Positions 39,329 through 49,249 of a stretch of DNA of 52,202 nt are shown piece by piece. This DNA comes from Prevotella sp. (GTDB taxonomy: Bacteria > Bacteroidota > Bacteroidia > Bacteroidales > Bacteroidaceae). The notes beneath the pieces are model-generated. The model was not told the DNA's origin, made no database searches, and saw only the letters and a program-made list of their open reading frames with translations. Location of the stretch: the NCBI GenBank assembly GCA_017470345.1, contig JAFUEP010000004.1:1-52202 (forward strand), in the 5' to 3' direction. Both the position numbers and the translations under genes were made by a program. Every line of letters begins with the position of its first letter. The first letter of the stretch is position 1.

Positions 39329-41389
39329 TTACGGATTCTCTGTGGTCACGGGTACCGAGTAGTTCTTGCCGAAGTACTCGATGTAGAGGAAGAGACCGAC
39401 GTTCTGGACCGTAGCGTACTGGATATGGTTGCGCACATCCTTGAAGTAGATATAGACATCACCAGGATTGCCGTCACCATTCAGGTCGCCCGGACAGGTC
39501 TTCAGGCTGTAGGTGTACCAGAAATCCCAGTAGTTGTTAGCCTGCTGGAAATACCACTGATTCATCAATGCTGTGTTAGATGTGGACACAGGCGTGTTGT
39601 AGCCATTTTCGAAGTTTGCTGACTGCGTGAGCTTCTGAGTGTCCTCGATGCTGCCGCCGAACAGACCGTACTGCTCCACTCCATTCTGGATACCGTAGGC
39701 ATTCAGTGTGTTGGTGGTGAACTTGATGTCCATGGGATAGAGGCTGGCTGGATAGATGAGCTCATCGGGATCGCCCGTACCATCTGGCAGGAACTTCGTA
39801 TGCTCCATGGGTGGTATCTGGAAGTGGAGCACATAGTCATTGCCGTCAGCAGTCAGCGTAGGATAAATCTTGTAGCGGAACTGGTCGATGACGTAGACAT
39901 GGATGTAGCGGGTCAGGCCCGAGGCCTTGTGCTTCACTACGATCCACTCGTCCTGAAGCTTGTCAGTGAGCTGACCCTCAAGTACTGTGCAATGTATCTG
40001 GAACTGCTTCAGTGCTGGCACATAGGTCAGTCCCAAGGTCTCGGAGCAGAAGGTCTGTGACTTCTCCCAATAGATTTCAAAGTCGTTGGGATCGGTCGAG
40101 CCCGACGTGTTGACATCGCTGATCAGTCGGAACACGAAGTCAAGGTTATGGGTGCCTTCGGTGTTGAGCACGATCGACGTGGTCTGCGTAGGCAACTTGA
40201 TCTGCAGGGTGTACTGATTGTCATTGATGTCGGGAATCTCGCGGTCCACCTCGACGTCGGCATTGACGAACTCCGTACCGTTGACGGCATCTTCCAGAGT
40301 CTCGTAGAAAGCCACATCGGGACTGAGCAGCTTGGCGTCGATATAGTAGGTGTTGTTGCGCACGATGTCGTGCAGGATGCGACGTTCGCCATCAGGGTCG
40401 GTGGGGTCGACGCGGTTGAGTCGCAGCACATGATAGACCGTCTTGGGCGAGCCGTCGACGGTATAGGTCACGCGAAGAATCACCTTCACATCGTCGATGG
40501 CCTCGTTGTCGTCGTCAAAGAGGAACTGCGGCTTGGGCTCATAGCTACCCGTACTCTGATAAGCGACGTCGAAATTGTTCTCGTCATTCTCAGTCTCCGA
40601 GGTCCAAAGCGAATAGCGCAGTCCAGTATAGTCGTTCCGCGTGGCGACGGAGATTTTGTTGCTCTCTTGACCTGTGACGGTGGAGTTCTCATAGTAGCTC
40701 TCCCACTCACTGCTCTTCGGGGCCAGATAACCGCGTTCGTTGCCGTTGTGGATGAGCCATTCGATCTTGGTCACGGGCACCGAGGCACCTGCCGGGTCAT
40801 AGTTGAGCACCACCTTGGCGCGGTCGCGAATCATGTAGACGATACTTTTCGGGTCACCCTCCTTGGGGTTAAGCCACTTGTTCATGGCGTCGGCGCTGGC
40901 CTCTTTATGATATCCCCAGTAGCAGATCTTCTGGTGGTCGGCGTCATCCCACTTGGTCGATGTCTCCATCGACTTCATCACCTCCTCCTCAGCCGTGCCG
41001 ACGTTGAACGACAGGGGGATGGTCAGGCTGCGGTTGGCAATGAAGTGGATGCGGGCCGTACCTTGCGGCACGGTGCCCTTGATGATGCCGGTGTCAAACA
41101 TGATGGGCGGGTTGGTACTTCCGCCATTACTCATCACCTGTGCATCGCGTATACCGAGGTAGAGGCCGTTGGCGTCGAAGCAGATCATCTGCATATCGGT
41201 CACTACAGTCTCTGTGCCGCTGACTTTGCTGCGGGTCACGGCCGACCGTTGGGGCAAGTCGAAGGTGATGTTCACCGTCATGTCGCCCGGCTGCCGCTCC
41301 TCGGGTACGAAGAACTCTGTGCTCTCACTGCAGGCCGTCATGCCGAGCACAACGCCCGCGATGGCTACTATTTTAGAAAGATATTTCAT
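39329..41389 (-). CDS. Fimbrial accessory lipoprotein (DUF4906-like)
   Basis: This 686-aa protein has a lipoprotein signal (MKYLSKIVAIAGVVLGMTAC). Shortly after, DLPQRSAVTRSKVSG contains the Thr-Arg site seen in type V pilins, where gingipain-like proteases cut in Porphyromonas. The N-terminal third resembles the fimbrillin fold; the C-terminal part is beta-rich and matches DUF4906-like proteins of fimbrial loci. It is the last gene of the operon and is probably a minor or tip subunit. The start at 41389 is chosen for the signal peptide; upstream in-frame ATGs overlap the preceding gene. Confidence 0.78.
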   Translation of the reverse strand: MKYLSKIVAIAGVVLGMTACSESTEFFVPEERQPGDMTVNITFDLPQRSAVTRSKVSGTETVVTDMQMICFDANGLYLGIRDAQVMSNGGSTNPPIMFDTGIIKGTVPQGTARIHFIANRSLTIPLSFNVGTAEEEVMKSMETSTKWDDADHQKICYWGYHKEASADAMNKWLNPKEGDPKSIVYMIRDRAKVVLNYDPAGASVPVTKIEWLIHNGNERGYLAPKSSEWESYYENSTVTGQESNKISVATRNDYTGLRYSLWTSETENDENNFDVAYQSTGSYEPKPQFLFDDDNEAIDDVKVILRVTYTVDGSPKTVYHVLRLNRVDPTDPDGERRILHDIVRNNTYYIDAKLLSPDVAFYETLEDAVNGTEFVNADVEVDREIPDINDNQYTLQIKLPTQTTSIVLNTEGTHNLDFVFRLISDVNTSGSTDPNDFEIYWEKSQTFCSETLGLTYVPALKQFQIHCTVLEGQLTDKLQDEWIVVKHKASGLTRYIHVYVIDQFRYKIYPTLTADGNDYVLHFQIPPMEHTKFLPDGTGDPDELIYPASLYPMDIKFTTNTLNAYGIQNGVEQYGLFGGSIEDTQKLTQSANFENGYNTPVSTSNTALMNQWYFQQANNYWDFWYTYSLKTCPGDLNGDGNPGDVYIYFKDVRNHIQYATVQNVGLFLYIEYFGKNYSVPVTTENP

Positions 41390-41411
41390 ATCCTTAAGCA
41401 TTTTTTTCGTC

Positions 41412-44400
41412 TTATTGATTGCTATACTTCTCCTGAATCTTTTCGAAGCCATTCAGACGCTCGACTTCGGCGGCAGAGAGGTCGCGGACACAACGGAGGT
41501 AAGCATTACCGGTATCCACAACCTGATTGTCAGCCGTCCGAATTCTGCGACCAGAGAGACACCAATACAATTCACCACCCAAAACCTCTGCCATTGGTCG
41601 ATAGTCAGCAGGAATTGTAACATTGTTGATATTACCATTCTGATACCTGCTGATAATACCTATTTCTGATTGCGTCGGAAGGCGCCAACCTGTGTAGCGG
41701 GTGCCGTCAGAAGCGACCTCCATATATTGGTCACAGTGATTGGCGGCATTGGTTGCTGCATTCTCACCAGTGAATTGCGTAACTGCACCTAACTGTGAGG
41801 CAATCATAAATGCTGGGGATACCACATCATCATACGACTGATTTGCAGATGGATTGCCTTTAACAGGTCGTCCTAAGACATAGTCTTCGCTCGTCGAAGA
41901 TATCTGTATGACATACATATGATTGTTAGTCAAATCCATTCCACCAGCTGTCCCGATGGTGCCATCTGTTGAATAAACATAGTAACTACCTTGAGTGTAA
42001 TTATCCGCAATACCATAGGTTAAATATGAAAACGTATAATACCCCCCACCCCAAGTTTGGTTATATCGAATATCTCCATCAGGCTCTATGGCGTAAATAC
42101 GATTCCTGCTTTCATCATAAACCTTTGCAGTAAAGTTATTACCCCGGGTATATTTATAATTGCCGCTATAATAAGTCTGATAAGCATCTCGTTCCCAATC
42201 AACCCAGTTACCAGTACTTGCCATCTCAACGGTCATAGAATACTGAGTGTAGGAATAGGTGTGAGTGTAGGAAGCAGTGTAATAGTTTGTATAACGGTAA
42301 AGATTATAACGATTTCCATTGGGGGTAGTATAATCATATGTGTACAGCCCCAAATAACGATTTTGTACATTAGTGGCGACTGTTTCGATGCCAGTACCCC
42401 AATAATAGTTGTGACCTTCACTTGCATCAGCAACAGCGTTTGCCTGACTGTTTGCAGTTTGTCTATTGTTGTTATTAGGAACTGCGTTGAGGAATGCATT
42501 GCGCGTAATAATGGTTGGGCCATTCATGGTGTACCCCTCTTCGGAAGAATGAGCGGTATACTCTGCAAATGTGATATAGTCGGTAGTATTGATCTCCTCG
42601 GTAGAAAAGCTCACACCATACTGCTCGGCCCAAGACTGGGCTTCAGTTAAAGAACGGGTGGTAAGAGTAACTTGTTGAGTTCCCCCGTCAGTTGTGTGGT
42701 ATGACGACCAGCTACCAACAATATTCTGGACATTATCCGTCGGGAAATGGCGGATGATGATGTCCTCATACATCGTAGGATTACCATTGGCATCGAATGT
42801 GTCGGGTTCGTCAAGATAAACGCGGAGACGAATATACTTGATGGCCTTGTTTGTCAGAGCTGTGGAAGTAACAGTGACGGTACCTGCAGAACCACTGGTG
42901 CCTTCAGTACTTTGAACGATATTAACGCCCATATTACTCCAGTTAATACCGCTTCCCGTGTCACGATAGGTAGTAATAAACGTGCCATCGGAATTATAGA
43001 ACCATGCGCGGATTGCATTAGCATCATCATTGTCGACAACTGCAGTCTGATTGCCATCCTCATCATATGTAAACAGTGCCCAGTTGACCTTCGTTCCTGA
43101 CGCCTTGGAGTAGTTCAGGACTACGCTCTGGTCGCCGTCGCCGCGGAGGGTGTAGACCTTCGGGTTGACGTTGAAGTAGTAGTGCTGGACGGACTGCACC
43201 TCGTTGTGGATGGCCTGGCTGTTGGTCTCGTCGTTCCAGGGTAGCACATTATAGATGACGTCCTCGATGACGTCCTCGTCCTCATGGAGCTCCGAACCGC
43301 GGGTGGCGATGGTGGCGTTGATGACGTAGATGTGGTTGCGCTCGATGGCCGTGACGTCGCTCTTCACGAGGGGGATGCGATAGTAGTGGTAGTCGGGCTG
43401 CGATGCACCATTCTGCAGGTAGGGCACGGAGATGACCAGCGACGGTGCCTTGGTGGCATAGTCGGCAGCGGCCCACGTGTTGGGATAGGTGTAGGTGATG
43501 ATCTGGAAGTGCTTATCGTCGCCGGCAAACTCGTGGGGATGGCGGAGCAGCGTGGCGCTGTTGTGCACCTCGACGCCTGCGCCCTGCGTCTCGGGAGCAA
43601 AGACGGGGGCTCCGAAGGCGAAGTTATAGAAGCGCCAGGCGGGTGCGTCGGTGATGCTGACCTGCTCGGCTGCGGGTTTGGGCTCCCAGGTGGTGTCCGT
43701 GCCGTTGACGGTCATATTCTGCGTCAGGGTCTTCAGGAACGTGGCGTCGAACTTCACGTTGAGCACGATCTTGGCGGCGGCGCGGTTGAGCGTGACGTCG
43801 TCGAACACCTGGTCGAGCGTCGTCGCATCGGGTGTCCAGTTCTTGCGGATGCCGTCCATCATGAACTCCTTTTGGGTGGTGAAGCCATAGAGGTTGTTAT
43901 TAACCTTGACGGCGTCGGCACCAGACTCGTCGACAAATTGCTTGTAGATGTTGCCGGAGGGTGTGTTGGCGAACTGGTCGGTCCACGGCCAGGCGATGTT
44001 GTTAGAAGCCTCGTCGACCACAGCCAGACCGTCGGTGACCTCGTCGGCCACCAGCCCCTTCAGCGCCTCGACGTTGAAGGTCGTCAGGTCCTTCTCGTCC
44101 TTGGTCCGCGTGTTGTTCGTGGCCACGTAGATGTTGTAGTTCTGGCCAATCTCCAGACCTTCGGCACGCCACCGCTCCGCGAGGAAGTTGTTCATCAGCT
44201 CCTGGATGGGCGTCTGGGCCGTACCCACGAGGTGATACTGGCGGAGGAACGTGCCGTCGCCATTGCCGTCGGTCACGTGCTCGACGAAGACGTCGAGCGT
44301 GTTCAGCGCTTTTTCGTTCAGCTCCTCGACCGACGCGGCACGCGTGACGAGGCGTGCCTCCGACACGGTCGGCTTGATCGAGAGCCCCTCGCTGTCGGCA

Positions 44401-44513
44401 TGGCGCATCGCGTCGAACATGCCGACCTCCTCAGCACATGCCGTCATGCCTCCGACGACGGTCAGGGCCAGCAGCGACTGAGTGAGATAAGACTTATAGC
44501 TTGATTTCTTCAT
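41412..44513 (-). CDS. Large fimbrial tip-type lipoprotein with FISUMP/DUF1566-like C-terminus
   Basis: This 1033-aa protein begins with a signal ending in VVGGMTAC. Residues to about 430 are fimbrillin-like (SEARLVTRAASVEELNEKALNTLDVFV, AAAKIVLNVKFD, HIYVINATIATRG). The middle is rich in Tyr, Thr and Asn (YTNYYTASYTHTYSYTQYSM). The last 110 residues (RYTGWRLPTQSEIG, ELYWCLSGRR, NAYLRCVRDL) look like the FISUMP/DUF1566 domain of the C-type lectin kind. It occupies the place of Mfa5-like tip adhesins. DNA coding for residues from about 475 to the end is visibly more AT-rich than the first half and the neighbours. Confidence 0.8.
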   Translation of the reverse strand: MKKSSYKSYLTQSLLALTVVGGMTACAEEVGMFDAMRHADSEGLSIKPTVSEARLVTRAASVEELNEKALNTLDVFVEHVTDGNGDGTFLRQYHLVGTAQTPIQELMNNFLAERWRAEGLEIGQNYNIYVATNNTRTKDEKDLTTFNVEALKGLVADEVTDGLAVVDEASNNIAWPWTDQFANTPSGNIYKQFVDESGADAVKVNNNLYGFTTQKEFMMDGIRKNWTPDATTLDQVFDDVTLNRAAAKIVLNVKFDATFLKTLTQNMTVNGTDTTWEPKPAAEQVSITDAPAWRFYNFAFGAPVFAPETQGAGVEVHNSATLLRHPHEFAGDDKHFQIITYTYPNTWAAADYATKAPSLVISVPYLQNGASQPDYHYYRIPLVKSDVTAIERNHIYVINATIATRGSELHEDEDVIEDVIYNVLPWNDETNSQAIHNEVQSVQHYYFNVNPKVYTLRGDGDQSVVLNYSKASGTKVNWALFTYDEDGNQTAVVDNDDANAIRAWFYNSDGTFITTYRDTGSGINWSNMGVNIVQSTEGTSGSAGTVTVTSTALTNKAIKYIRLRVYLDEPDTFDANGNPTMYEDIIIRHFPTDNVQNIVGSWSSYHTTDGGTQQVTLTTRSLTEAQSWAEQYGVSFSTEEINTTDYITFAEYTAHSSEEGYTMNGPTIITRNAFLNAVPNNNNRQTANSQANAVADASEGHNYYWGTGIETVATNVQNRYLGLYTYDYTTPNGNRYNLYRYTNYYTASYTHTYSYTQYSMTVEMASTGNWVDWERDAYQTYYSGNYKYTRGNNFTAKVYDESRNRIYAIEPDGDIRYNQTWGGGYYTFSYLTYGIADNYTQGSYYVYSTDGTIGTAGGMDLTNNHMYVIQISSTSEDYVLGRPVKGNPSANQSYDDVVSPAFMIASQLGAVTQFTGENAATNAANHCDQYMEVASDGTRYTGWRLPTQSEIGIISRYQNGNINNVTIPADYRPMAEVLGGELYWCLSGRRIRTADNQVVDTGNAYLRCVRDLSAAEVERLNGFEKIQEKYSNQ

Positions 44514-44529
44514 AATCACTTTTATTGCT

Positions 44530-46275
44530 TTAGCTTTGAACAGGTGTGGGAACCAACGGATTGGCGACGTTCTGATAGTACATCTTCAGCTTGCCGTTGA
44601 TGGTATACTCTTCCTCGGGGAAGTAGTAGACCCATATCTCGGACGAGTCGTCGGAATAGCCCGGAAGTACGTTGTTGTTGAACGTGACCTTCTGCTTGCC
44701 CATGACGGGGTCGTTGTAGATGAGCGACACCTTGGCGATGGGGTTCGCGGGCACGACGCCCTCCTTGGGCACGACGTAGAAGTAGGTATAGACATTGTCG
44801 GCGGCGGCGATGGTCAGCGTGCCGTCGGTGCTGGCGTCGTAGGAGGTGACGACGCCCGTGGCGTCCTTGTTGGCGCGGACGATCTCAAAGTCGCTGTTGT
44901 CGACGGTGAGGTCGAAGTTGCCGCTGCCGCTGGTGACAAGCTGTATCTGCGGCGAGCGCAGCGGGCGGCCGGCCACTGTCTCGGGGGCTACGGGCGTCTC
45001 GACGCGACCAGAGGAGACGGCGATGTGGCTACCGGCCCAGTTCGTCCAGTTCGTATAGTCCTGATCGATGGTGTCGTAGCGATAGAGCCACGAGTCGAAC
45101 AGTCGCATGTTGGTCGACATGTCGATGGTGTAGTCCAGCGGCGGGGTGTCGATCCAGTCGGCCACCATGGGCTTGACGTAGAGCTTGCCGCCCGAGAAGT
45201 AGGCATAGACGATCCACGAGTGGTTGCGGACGAAGTCGTCGGCAGCGTCCATGGTGAAGTCGGCCTTCAGGATCTCGCCGCCGGCCTCCGTGCGATAGTA
45301 GATGGAGCCGGTCAGCTGGCGGTCGCTCTCACGCAGATAGGTCAGGTATTTGGAACCGACGGTGGCGTCGATATAGGTGTCGTAGGCCTGAGGCTCCATG
45401 CCCGACTCGGCATAGACAGACTTCTCGGGCTCGTCGAGCTCGGTGATAGCTGTGGTGGTGATGAGGGCGCTGACGGTGGCGTCGGTGCCCGTGGCGTCGC
45501 TGCCATAGAGCAGGGCGTCGGCCAGATACTTGTCGGCCGTGATGTTGCACTTCGCGTCGCCATTGTAGGGCGCGGCGTAGTTGTCTGTAGACTGCAGGGG
45601 GAATATCTTTTCCTCCTCGGCAATGACGCCACCATTGATTTTGATGCCAGTGACCTCGACGCCCCCGAGGAACCTCTGGCGGGCGAAGGCGAAGCGCACC
45701 TTAGAGACGGCACGCGTCAGGTTGATGGTCTCAAGGTTGGTCTTGACGGCCTTGTTCTCTGTGACCTGCCAGTCCTTCTTTATCTGCGAGTACGGCAGTC
45801 CCGTCGCTGGCACAGCCTGGGTCTTGGCTGCAGGCGTGAAGGCGGTGCCGGTGAGCATCAGTGCCTCCAGCTGCTCGCGCGTCATGGCGTTGGTGAGGTC
45901 GGTCAGCCCTGCACTCTCGGCATTGCCGATGACGTAGACGTCGACGGTTCGGTCCTGGTTGACGATATACTGCGGGAGACTCATCGTCACGGACGATCCG
46001 ACGGTCTCAGGGCTCTGGAAGTCAAGCAACTGGCCGTTGGTGTTGTCGAAGAGCCACACTCTGAGGCTGTGGAGCGTCTCCTCAGCGCTGACGGCGTTGA
46101 CGTCGCCGAGGTAGGCGCGGGTGAACTGCTCGCCTGGCGTCTGCAGATAGATGGTCAGGGGACTGCTCATCAGTGCCTCAGGATCCTGCTCCAGCTCGGA
46201 ACAGCCGACTGCGAGCAGACCTGTCAGGGCCATTGCCCCGAATGCCATTGTATTTCTAATCGTATGTTTCATCAT
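44530..46275 (-). CDS. Fimbrial accessory lipoprotein (Mfa-like)
   Basis: This 581-aa protein has a lipoprotein signal with the lipobox AVGC (Cys 25). GEQFTRAYLGD gives the Arg-type processing site, EETLHSLRVWLFDNTNGQLLDF matches the first core strand of fimbrillins, and LTRAVSKVRFAFARQ the second. A C-terminal beta-rich domain (YTINGKLKMYYQNVANPLVP) follows. It lies 15 nt from the fimbrillin gene upstream and 16 nt from the tip gene downstream, so it is part of one transcript. It corresponds in position to the Mfa3/Mfa4 accessory subunits. Confidence 0.8.
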   Translation of the reverse strand: MMKHTIRNTMAFGAMALTGLLAVGCSELEQDPEALMSSPLTIYLQTPGEQFTRAYLGDVNAVSAEETLHSLRVWLFDNTNGQLLDFQSPETVGSSVTMSLPQYIVNQDRTVDVYVIGNAESAGLTDLTNAMTREQLEALMLTGTAFTPAAKTQAVPATGLPYSQIKKDWQVTENKAVKTNLETINLTRAVSKVRFAFARQRFLGGVEVTGIKINGGVIAEEEKIFPLQSTDNYAAPYNGDAKCNITADKYLADALLYGSDATGTDATVSALITTTAITELDEPEKSVYAESGMEPQAYDTYIDATVGSKYLTYLRESDRQLTGSIYYRTEAGGEILKADFTMDAADDFVRNHSWIVYAYFSGGKLYVKPMVADWIDTPPLDYTIDMSTNMRLFDSWLYRYDTIDQDYTNWTNWAGSHIAVSSGRVETPVAPETVAGRPLRSPQIQLVTSGSGNFDLTVDNSDFEIVRANKDATGVVTSYDASTDGTLTIAAADNVYTYFYVVPKEGVVPANPIAKVSLIYNDPVMGKQKVTFNNNVLPGYSDDSSEIWVYYFPEEEYTINGKLKMYYQNVANPLVPTPVQS

Positions 46276-46290
46276 AGCTCTTTAGCTTTA

Positions 46291-47955
46291 TTATTTCAGT
46301 TCAATACCGGCAGGGGTCACCATGCGCCACTTCGTCACGCCGAGCGACAGCTGCAGCTCGGCAGCGCTGAGGGGCGGGATGATGTAGTAGGCGTTCTTCA
46401 GGTCACCCACGGCGAAGGTCACGTCGGTGACGTAGTCCTGACAGAAGACGCGGTTCTTGGCGTCCGTGTTGGCGTCGTAGTTGTCATGTCCGCTAACGGA
46501 GAGCTGTCCGACGAGGTAGAACTTGCATCCCGGGGGCACGATCTGGTCGTCCGCGCCGGTGACGATGTCGACGTCGCTGTTGTTCTGCAGCTCGACGGCG
46601 ATGTTGACGTCCACGTCTTTCTGCGTCTCGAGCACCAGCGTGTGGGTGGGATCAGCCTTGTTGATGGTCGTCGAAATCTCGCTGTCGTAGACCGTGAAGG
46701 CATCGCCGCCCTTGCTCTTGAAGAGGAAGTCGACGGGGCACTGCTGGCCGATGAGGACGCCCGTGACCAACAGGTCGTTGATGTTAATTTCGTGGTTCTC
46801 CTTATCCTTTAGCGTCGTCGTCGTGGCCGTCAGCTTCATGTCGAGGCGCCCGACGGCATACTGCATCTGCTGGCGCACGGCCACCGACTTGGTCTCGGGC
46901 TGCACGGTGCCGTTCTGTACGGCGTAGGCGTCGAGCACACCGCCCCACGTCGGCTGAGTCTCGTAGTCATCACGCCTCGACTCGTAGTCGGTGTTGATGC
47001 GGCTGTTGGTGCGATACCACAGCTCGGCGGGCTTCACGAACTTCGTCACGTCGACGTTCATCGCGCCGAGGTTATTCTGGCTCGTGACGGCGACGAACTT
47101 CTTTTCGGTCTCGTTCCACTCGATGACGGCCGTGCCCTCGGGCAGACCCAGGTCGGCGGGGTAGCCCTGGCAGTCAGCGGGCAGCGCCACGGTCTCGGGC
47201 AGCTCAGCGGGCAGCGCGTCAACGGCGAGCATGGCCTTCAGCACATTGCTGACATAGTCAGTAGTGGCCGACTTCTTCAGTACGTCATAGATCTCGTTGA
47301 CGAAGGCGAGGACGCTGGCGGACGAGCCGGCCTTCATCTTCGGCAGCATCTCATAGAAACCGTAGAGGGCGGGATAGTTGGTCCTATCCGCCCAGTTGGC
47401 ATTAAAAATAGTGTTTAGGTAGTCGATGATGGCATCGCCCTTCTCGCCGGCGGCGTGGCCAGCTGTGGCGCTGGGGACAATCTGCACGGGGCTGAAGGTG
47501 ATGCCGGCGGGGTCGCCGTCGAGGCCCGAGGGGGTGAGCACGCCGCTGGTCTCAGCCATCGAGCGGCCATAGATCAGCATGGCGTTGGTGCCCGCCGGCA
47601 GCACGACCTCGTCGTAGAGCTTCGAGTTGTTGCTGGCATGCAGGGCGTCGGCAGCCAGGTCGGTCAGCTGCGAGAGCGTGCCGAAGCGACGGTCTGTGCT
47701 CTTGACGGGGTCGGCGTCGGTGCCCTGCTTGTTGAAGGGGATGAGGCTGATGTCCTTCATGCCCTTGAACTTCTGGTCTGACTGTGTGGCGTCGGCCGTC
47801 ATGCGCGTCGTGTTGCTTCCCGACACAGAGAGCGAGATCTGTGCCACGACCGTGCCGTGATCCGGCTGCGGCATCTCCTCGTCGTAGCTGGAGCAGGCCG
47901 TCAGGGCGAGTCCGGCAGAGAGGAGACCTATTACGTGAGTGTGACGTATCATCAT
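46291..47955 (-). CDS. Second Mfa1-type fimbrillin
   Basis: This 554-aa protein has a lipoprotein signal (SAGLALTACSS) and the fimbrillin pattern: SGSNTTRMTADAT (processing site), MKDISLIPFNKQG, VVLPAGTNAMLIYGRS, PAELWYRTNSRIN, MQYAVGRLDMKL, LLVTGVLIGQQ. The same words occur in the major fimbrillin at 49250 (PAELWYRVN, LQYAVGNLE, LTGILVG), so the two are diverged tandem paralogues. It may be an alternative or minor shaft subunit. The start is at 47955 or 47952 (two adjacent ATG codons). Confidence 0.85.
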   Translation of the reverse strand: MMIRHTHVIGLLSAGLALTACSSYDEEMPQPDHGTVVAQISLSVSGSNTTRMTADATQSDQKFKGMKDISLIPFNKQGTDADPVKSTDRRFGTLSQLTDLAADALHASNNSKLYDEVVLPAGTNAMLIYGRSMAETSGVLTPSGLDGDPAGITFSPVQIVPSATAGHAAGEKGDAIIDYLNTIFNANWADRTNYPALYGFYEMLPKMKAGSSASVLAFVNEIYDVLKKSATTDYVSNVLKAMLAVDALPAELPETVALPADCQGYPADLGLPEGTAVIEWNETEKKFVAVTSQNNLGAMNVDVTKFVKPAELWYRTNSRINTDYESRRDDYETQPTWGGVLDAYAVQNGTVQPETKSVAVRQQMQYAVGRLDMKLTATTTTLKDKENHEININDLLVTGVLIGQQCPVDFLFKSKGGDAFTVYDSEISTTINKADPTHTLVLETQKDVDVNIAVELQNNSDVDIVTGADDQIVPPGCKFYLVGQLSVSGHDNYDANTDAKNRVFCQDYVTDVTFAVGDLKNAYYIIPPLSAAELQLSLGVTKWRMVTPAGIELK

Positions 47956-48010
47956 TGTCTTATTTTTTATTCGTAGTGATATAGTCTTTACTTGTGCAAG
48001 CCGGGGGAGC

Positions 48011-49087
48011 TCAGAGCTCGGGCTCGAACGTGGTGCCGGGCTTCCAGTCGAGGTCGACAGTGGTACCGACGTTGGCGTCGTAGACACGGACGACACCCTG
48101 GTCGTCGATGAAGCCCTTGATGATCTTCAGCTGTCCGGCGCGCAGCGGGTGGCGCACGGTGAGGATGGTGTGGGTCACCTTGCCGTCCTGCATGGTGACG
48201 AAGGACTCATACTGCCAGAGGTCCTTGCCGCAGTCCTCGTAGGTGAAGAAGGGGGCGTCGGCGAGGGTCATGAGGCGGGTAGCGTCGCTCTCGGGCGACG
48301 GCATGCTGACGCCGCAGAAGGCGAGCCAGTTGGTATTGTTGAGGCTGACGCGCTCGGCACGCGTCACCGTGGGATGGTCGAAATGATAGGTACTGTCGCT
48401 GACGGTGTAGCTGTCAGCGAAGCCTTTGGTGAAGACGCTCACGCTGGTGTACTTGGCGGTGCGCGGGTCGAGGACCAGTGCGGCGGCACTGTTCACCATG
48501 TAGAGATCCATGTGATAGTTCATGGGGCCGTACTTCACGCCGGTCAGCTGCAGGCGGCCGCTGAAGAGGCCGGTCTTCTGTGAGCTGACGGTGTCGGGAG
48601 CCGCAGCGGTGGCTGCCGACGAGAGGGTGAGGCTGCAGTCGCGGTAGCTCTGCTCCTGAGCGAGGGCCACAGGGCCGTTGCCGCGCAGGTTGACTGTGGC
48701 CAGATGCATATAGTCATGGACGGGCATTGAGATTTCGAACGAACGCTCAACAGCATTCATCTCCGTGGGCAATGGCGATTGACCGGGAAGGGTGAATGCA
48801 TAGTCAGGCATGGCATAGAATCCCGTCAGGCCAAAGTCGCGACCATAGTCGGAGAAGACATCCTTCAGATGCTCCCTGAGGTCGTTGGCGATACCTGAGA
48901 GACTGTCACCTAACACGCGGTTGAGCTCATGCTGCTCGTTAGACACAAGGTGCAGACGATAGCTGGCCTGGAAATCCACCTCGCAGTCGTCAAGGTCATC
49001 GTCGATCACCGCGCACGACGTCAGAGAGAGTGCCACGCCCGTCAGGCAGCACATAACTAAGGTAGCGTTTTTCCAGATTCGTTTCAT
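48011..49087 (-). CDS. FimB/Mfa2-family fimbrial anchor lipoprotein
   Basis: This 358-aa protein has the lipobox LTSC and the typical start of mature Mfa2/FimB proteins, CAVIDDDLDDCEVDF. The C-terminal part contains NYHMDLYMVNSAAALVLDP and ILTVRHPLRAGQLKIIKGFIDDQGVV, as expected of the second beta domain. Mfa2 anchors the growing fimbria in the outer membrane and limits its length. It follows the major fimbrillin after a 162-nt spacer that contains a hairpin, so it may be expressed less strongly. Confidence 0.88.
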   Translation of the reverse strand: MKRIWKNATLVMCCLTGVALSLTSCAVIDDDLDDCEVDFQASYRLHLVSNEQHELNRVLGDSLSGIANDLREHLKDVFSDYGRDFGLTGFYAMPDYAFTLPGQSPLPTEMNAVERSFEISMPVHDYMHLATVNLRGNGPVALAQEQSYRDCSLTLSSAATAAAPDTVSSQKTGLFSGRLQLTGVKYGPMNYHMDLYMVNSAAALVLDPRTAKYTSVSVFTKGFADSYTVSDSTYHFDHPTVTRAERVSLNNTNWLAFCGVSMPSPESDATRLMTLADAPFFTYEDCGKDLWQYESFVTMQDGKVTHTILTVRHPLRAGQLKIIKGFIDDQGVVRVYDANVGTTVDLDWKPGTTFEPEL

Positions 49088-49159
49088 TGTTCTTTCTTTT
49101 TAGTGTTGTGGAGCGGCACGACTGCCCTGACTCCGGATGTTTGTTGTTTTTTTTGAAAA

Positions 49160-49210
49160 GCCTGCACCCGGGACGGTGAGCACCAGGGCTTCTGCGCACC
49201 GGGTGCAGGC
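49160..49210 (-). terminator. Hairpin between mfa1 and mfa2, possible attenuator
   Basis: Perfect 12-bp arms (GCCTGCACCCGG at 49160-49171, CCGGGTGCAGGC at 49199-49210). On the minus strand the stem is followed by only TTTT. Its position after the major subunit gene suggests partial termination. Confidence 0.5.
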
Positions 49211-49249
49211 GATAAGATGTGTGATGACTATTCAGTCAATTTTTTCCGA

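Noticed and set aside
44536-46812. Plus-strand open frame of about 750 codons opposite the fimbrial genes
   Set aside because: Antisense shadow; rich in Val, Gly, Asp and Arg with no domain, and it spans the boundary of two real genes.
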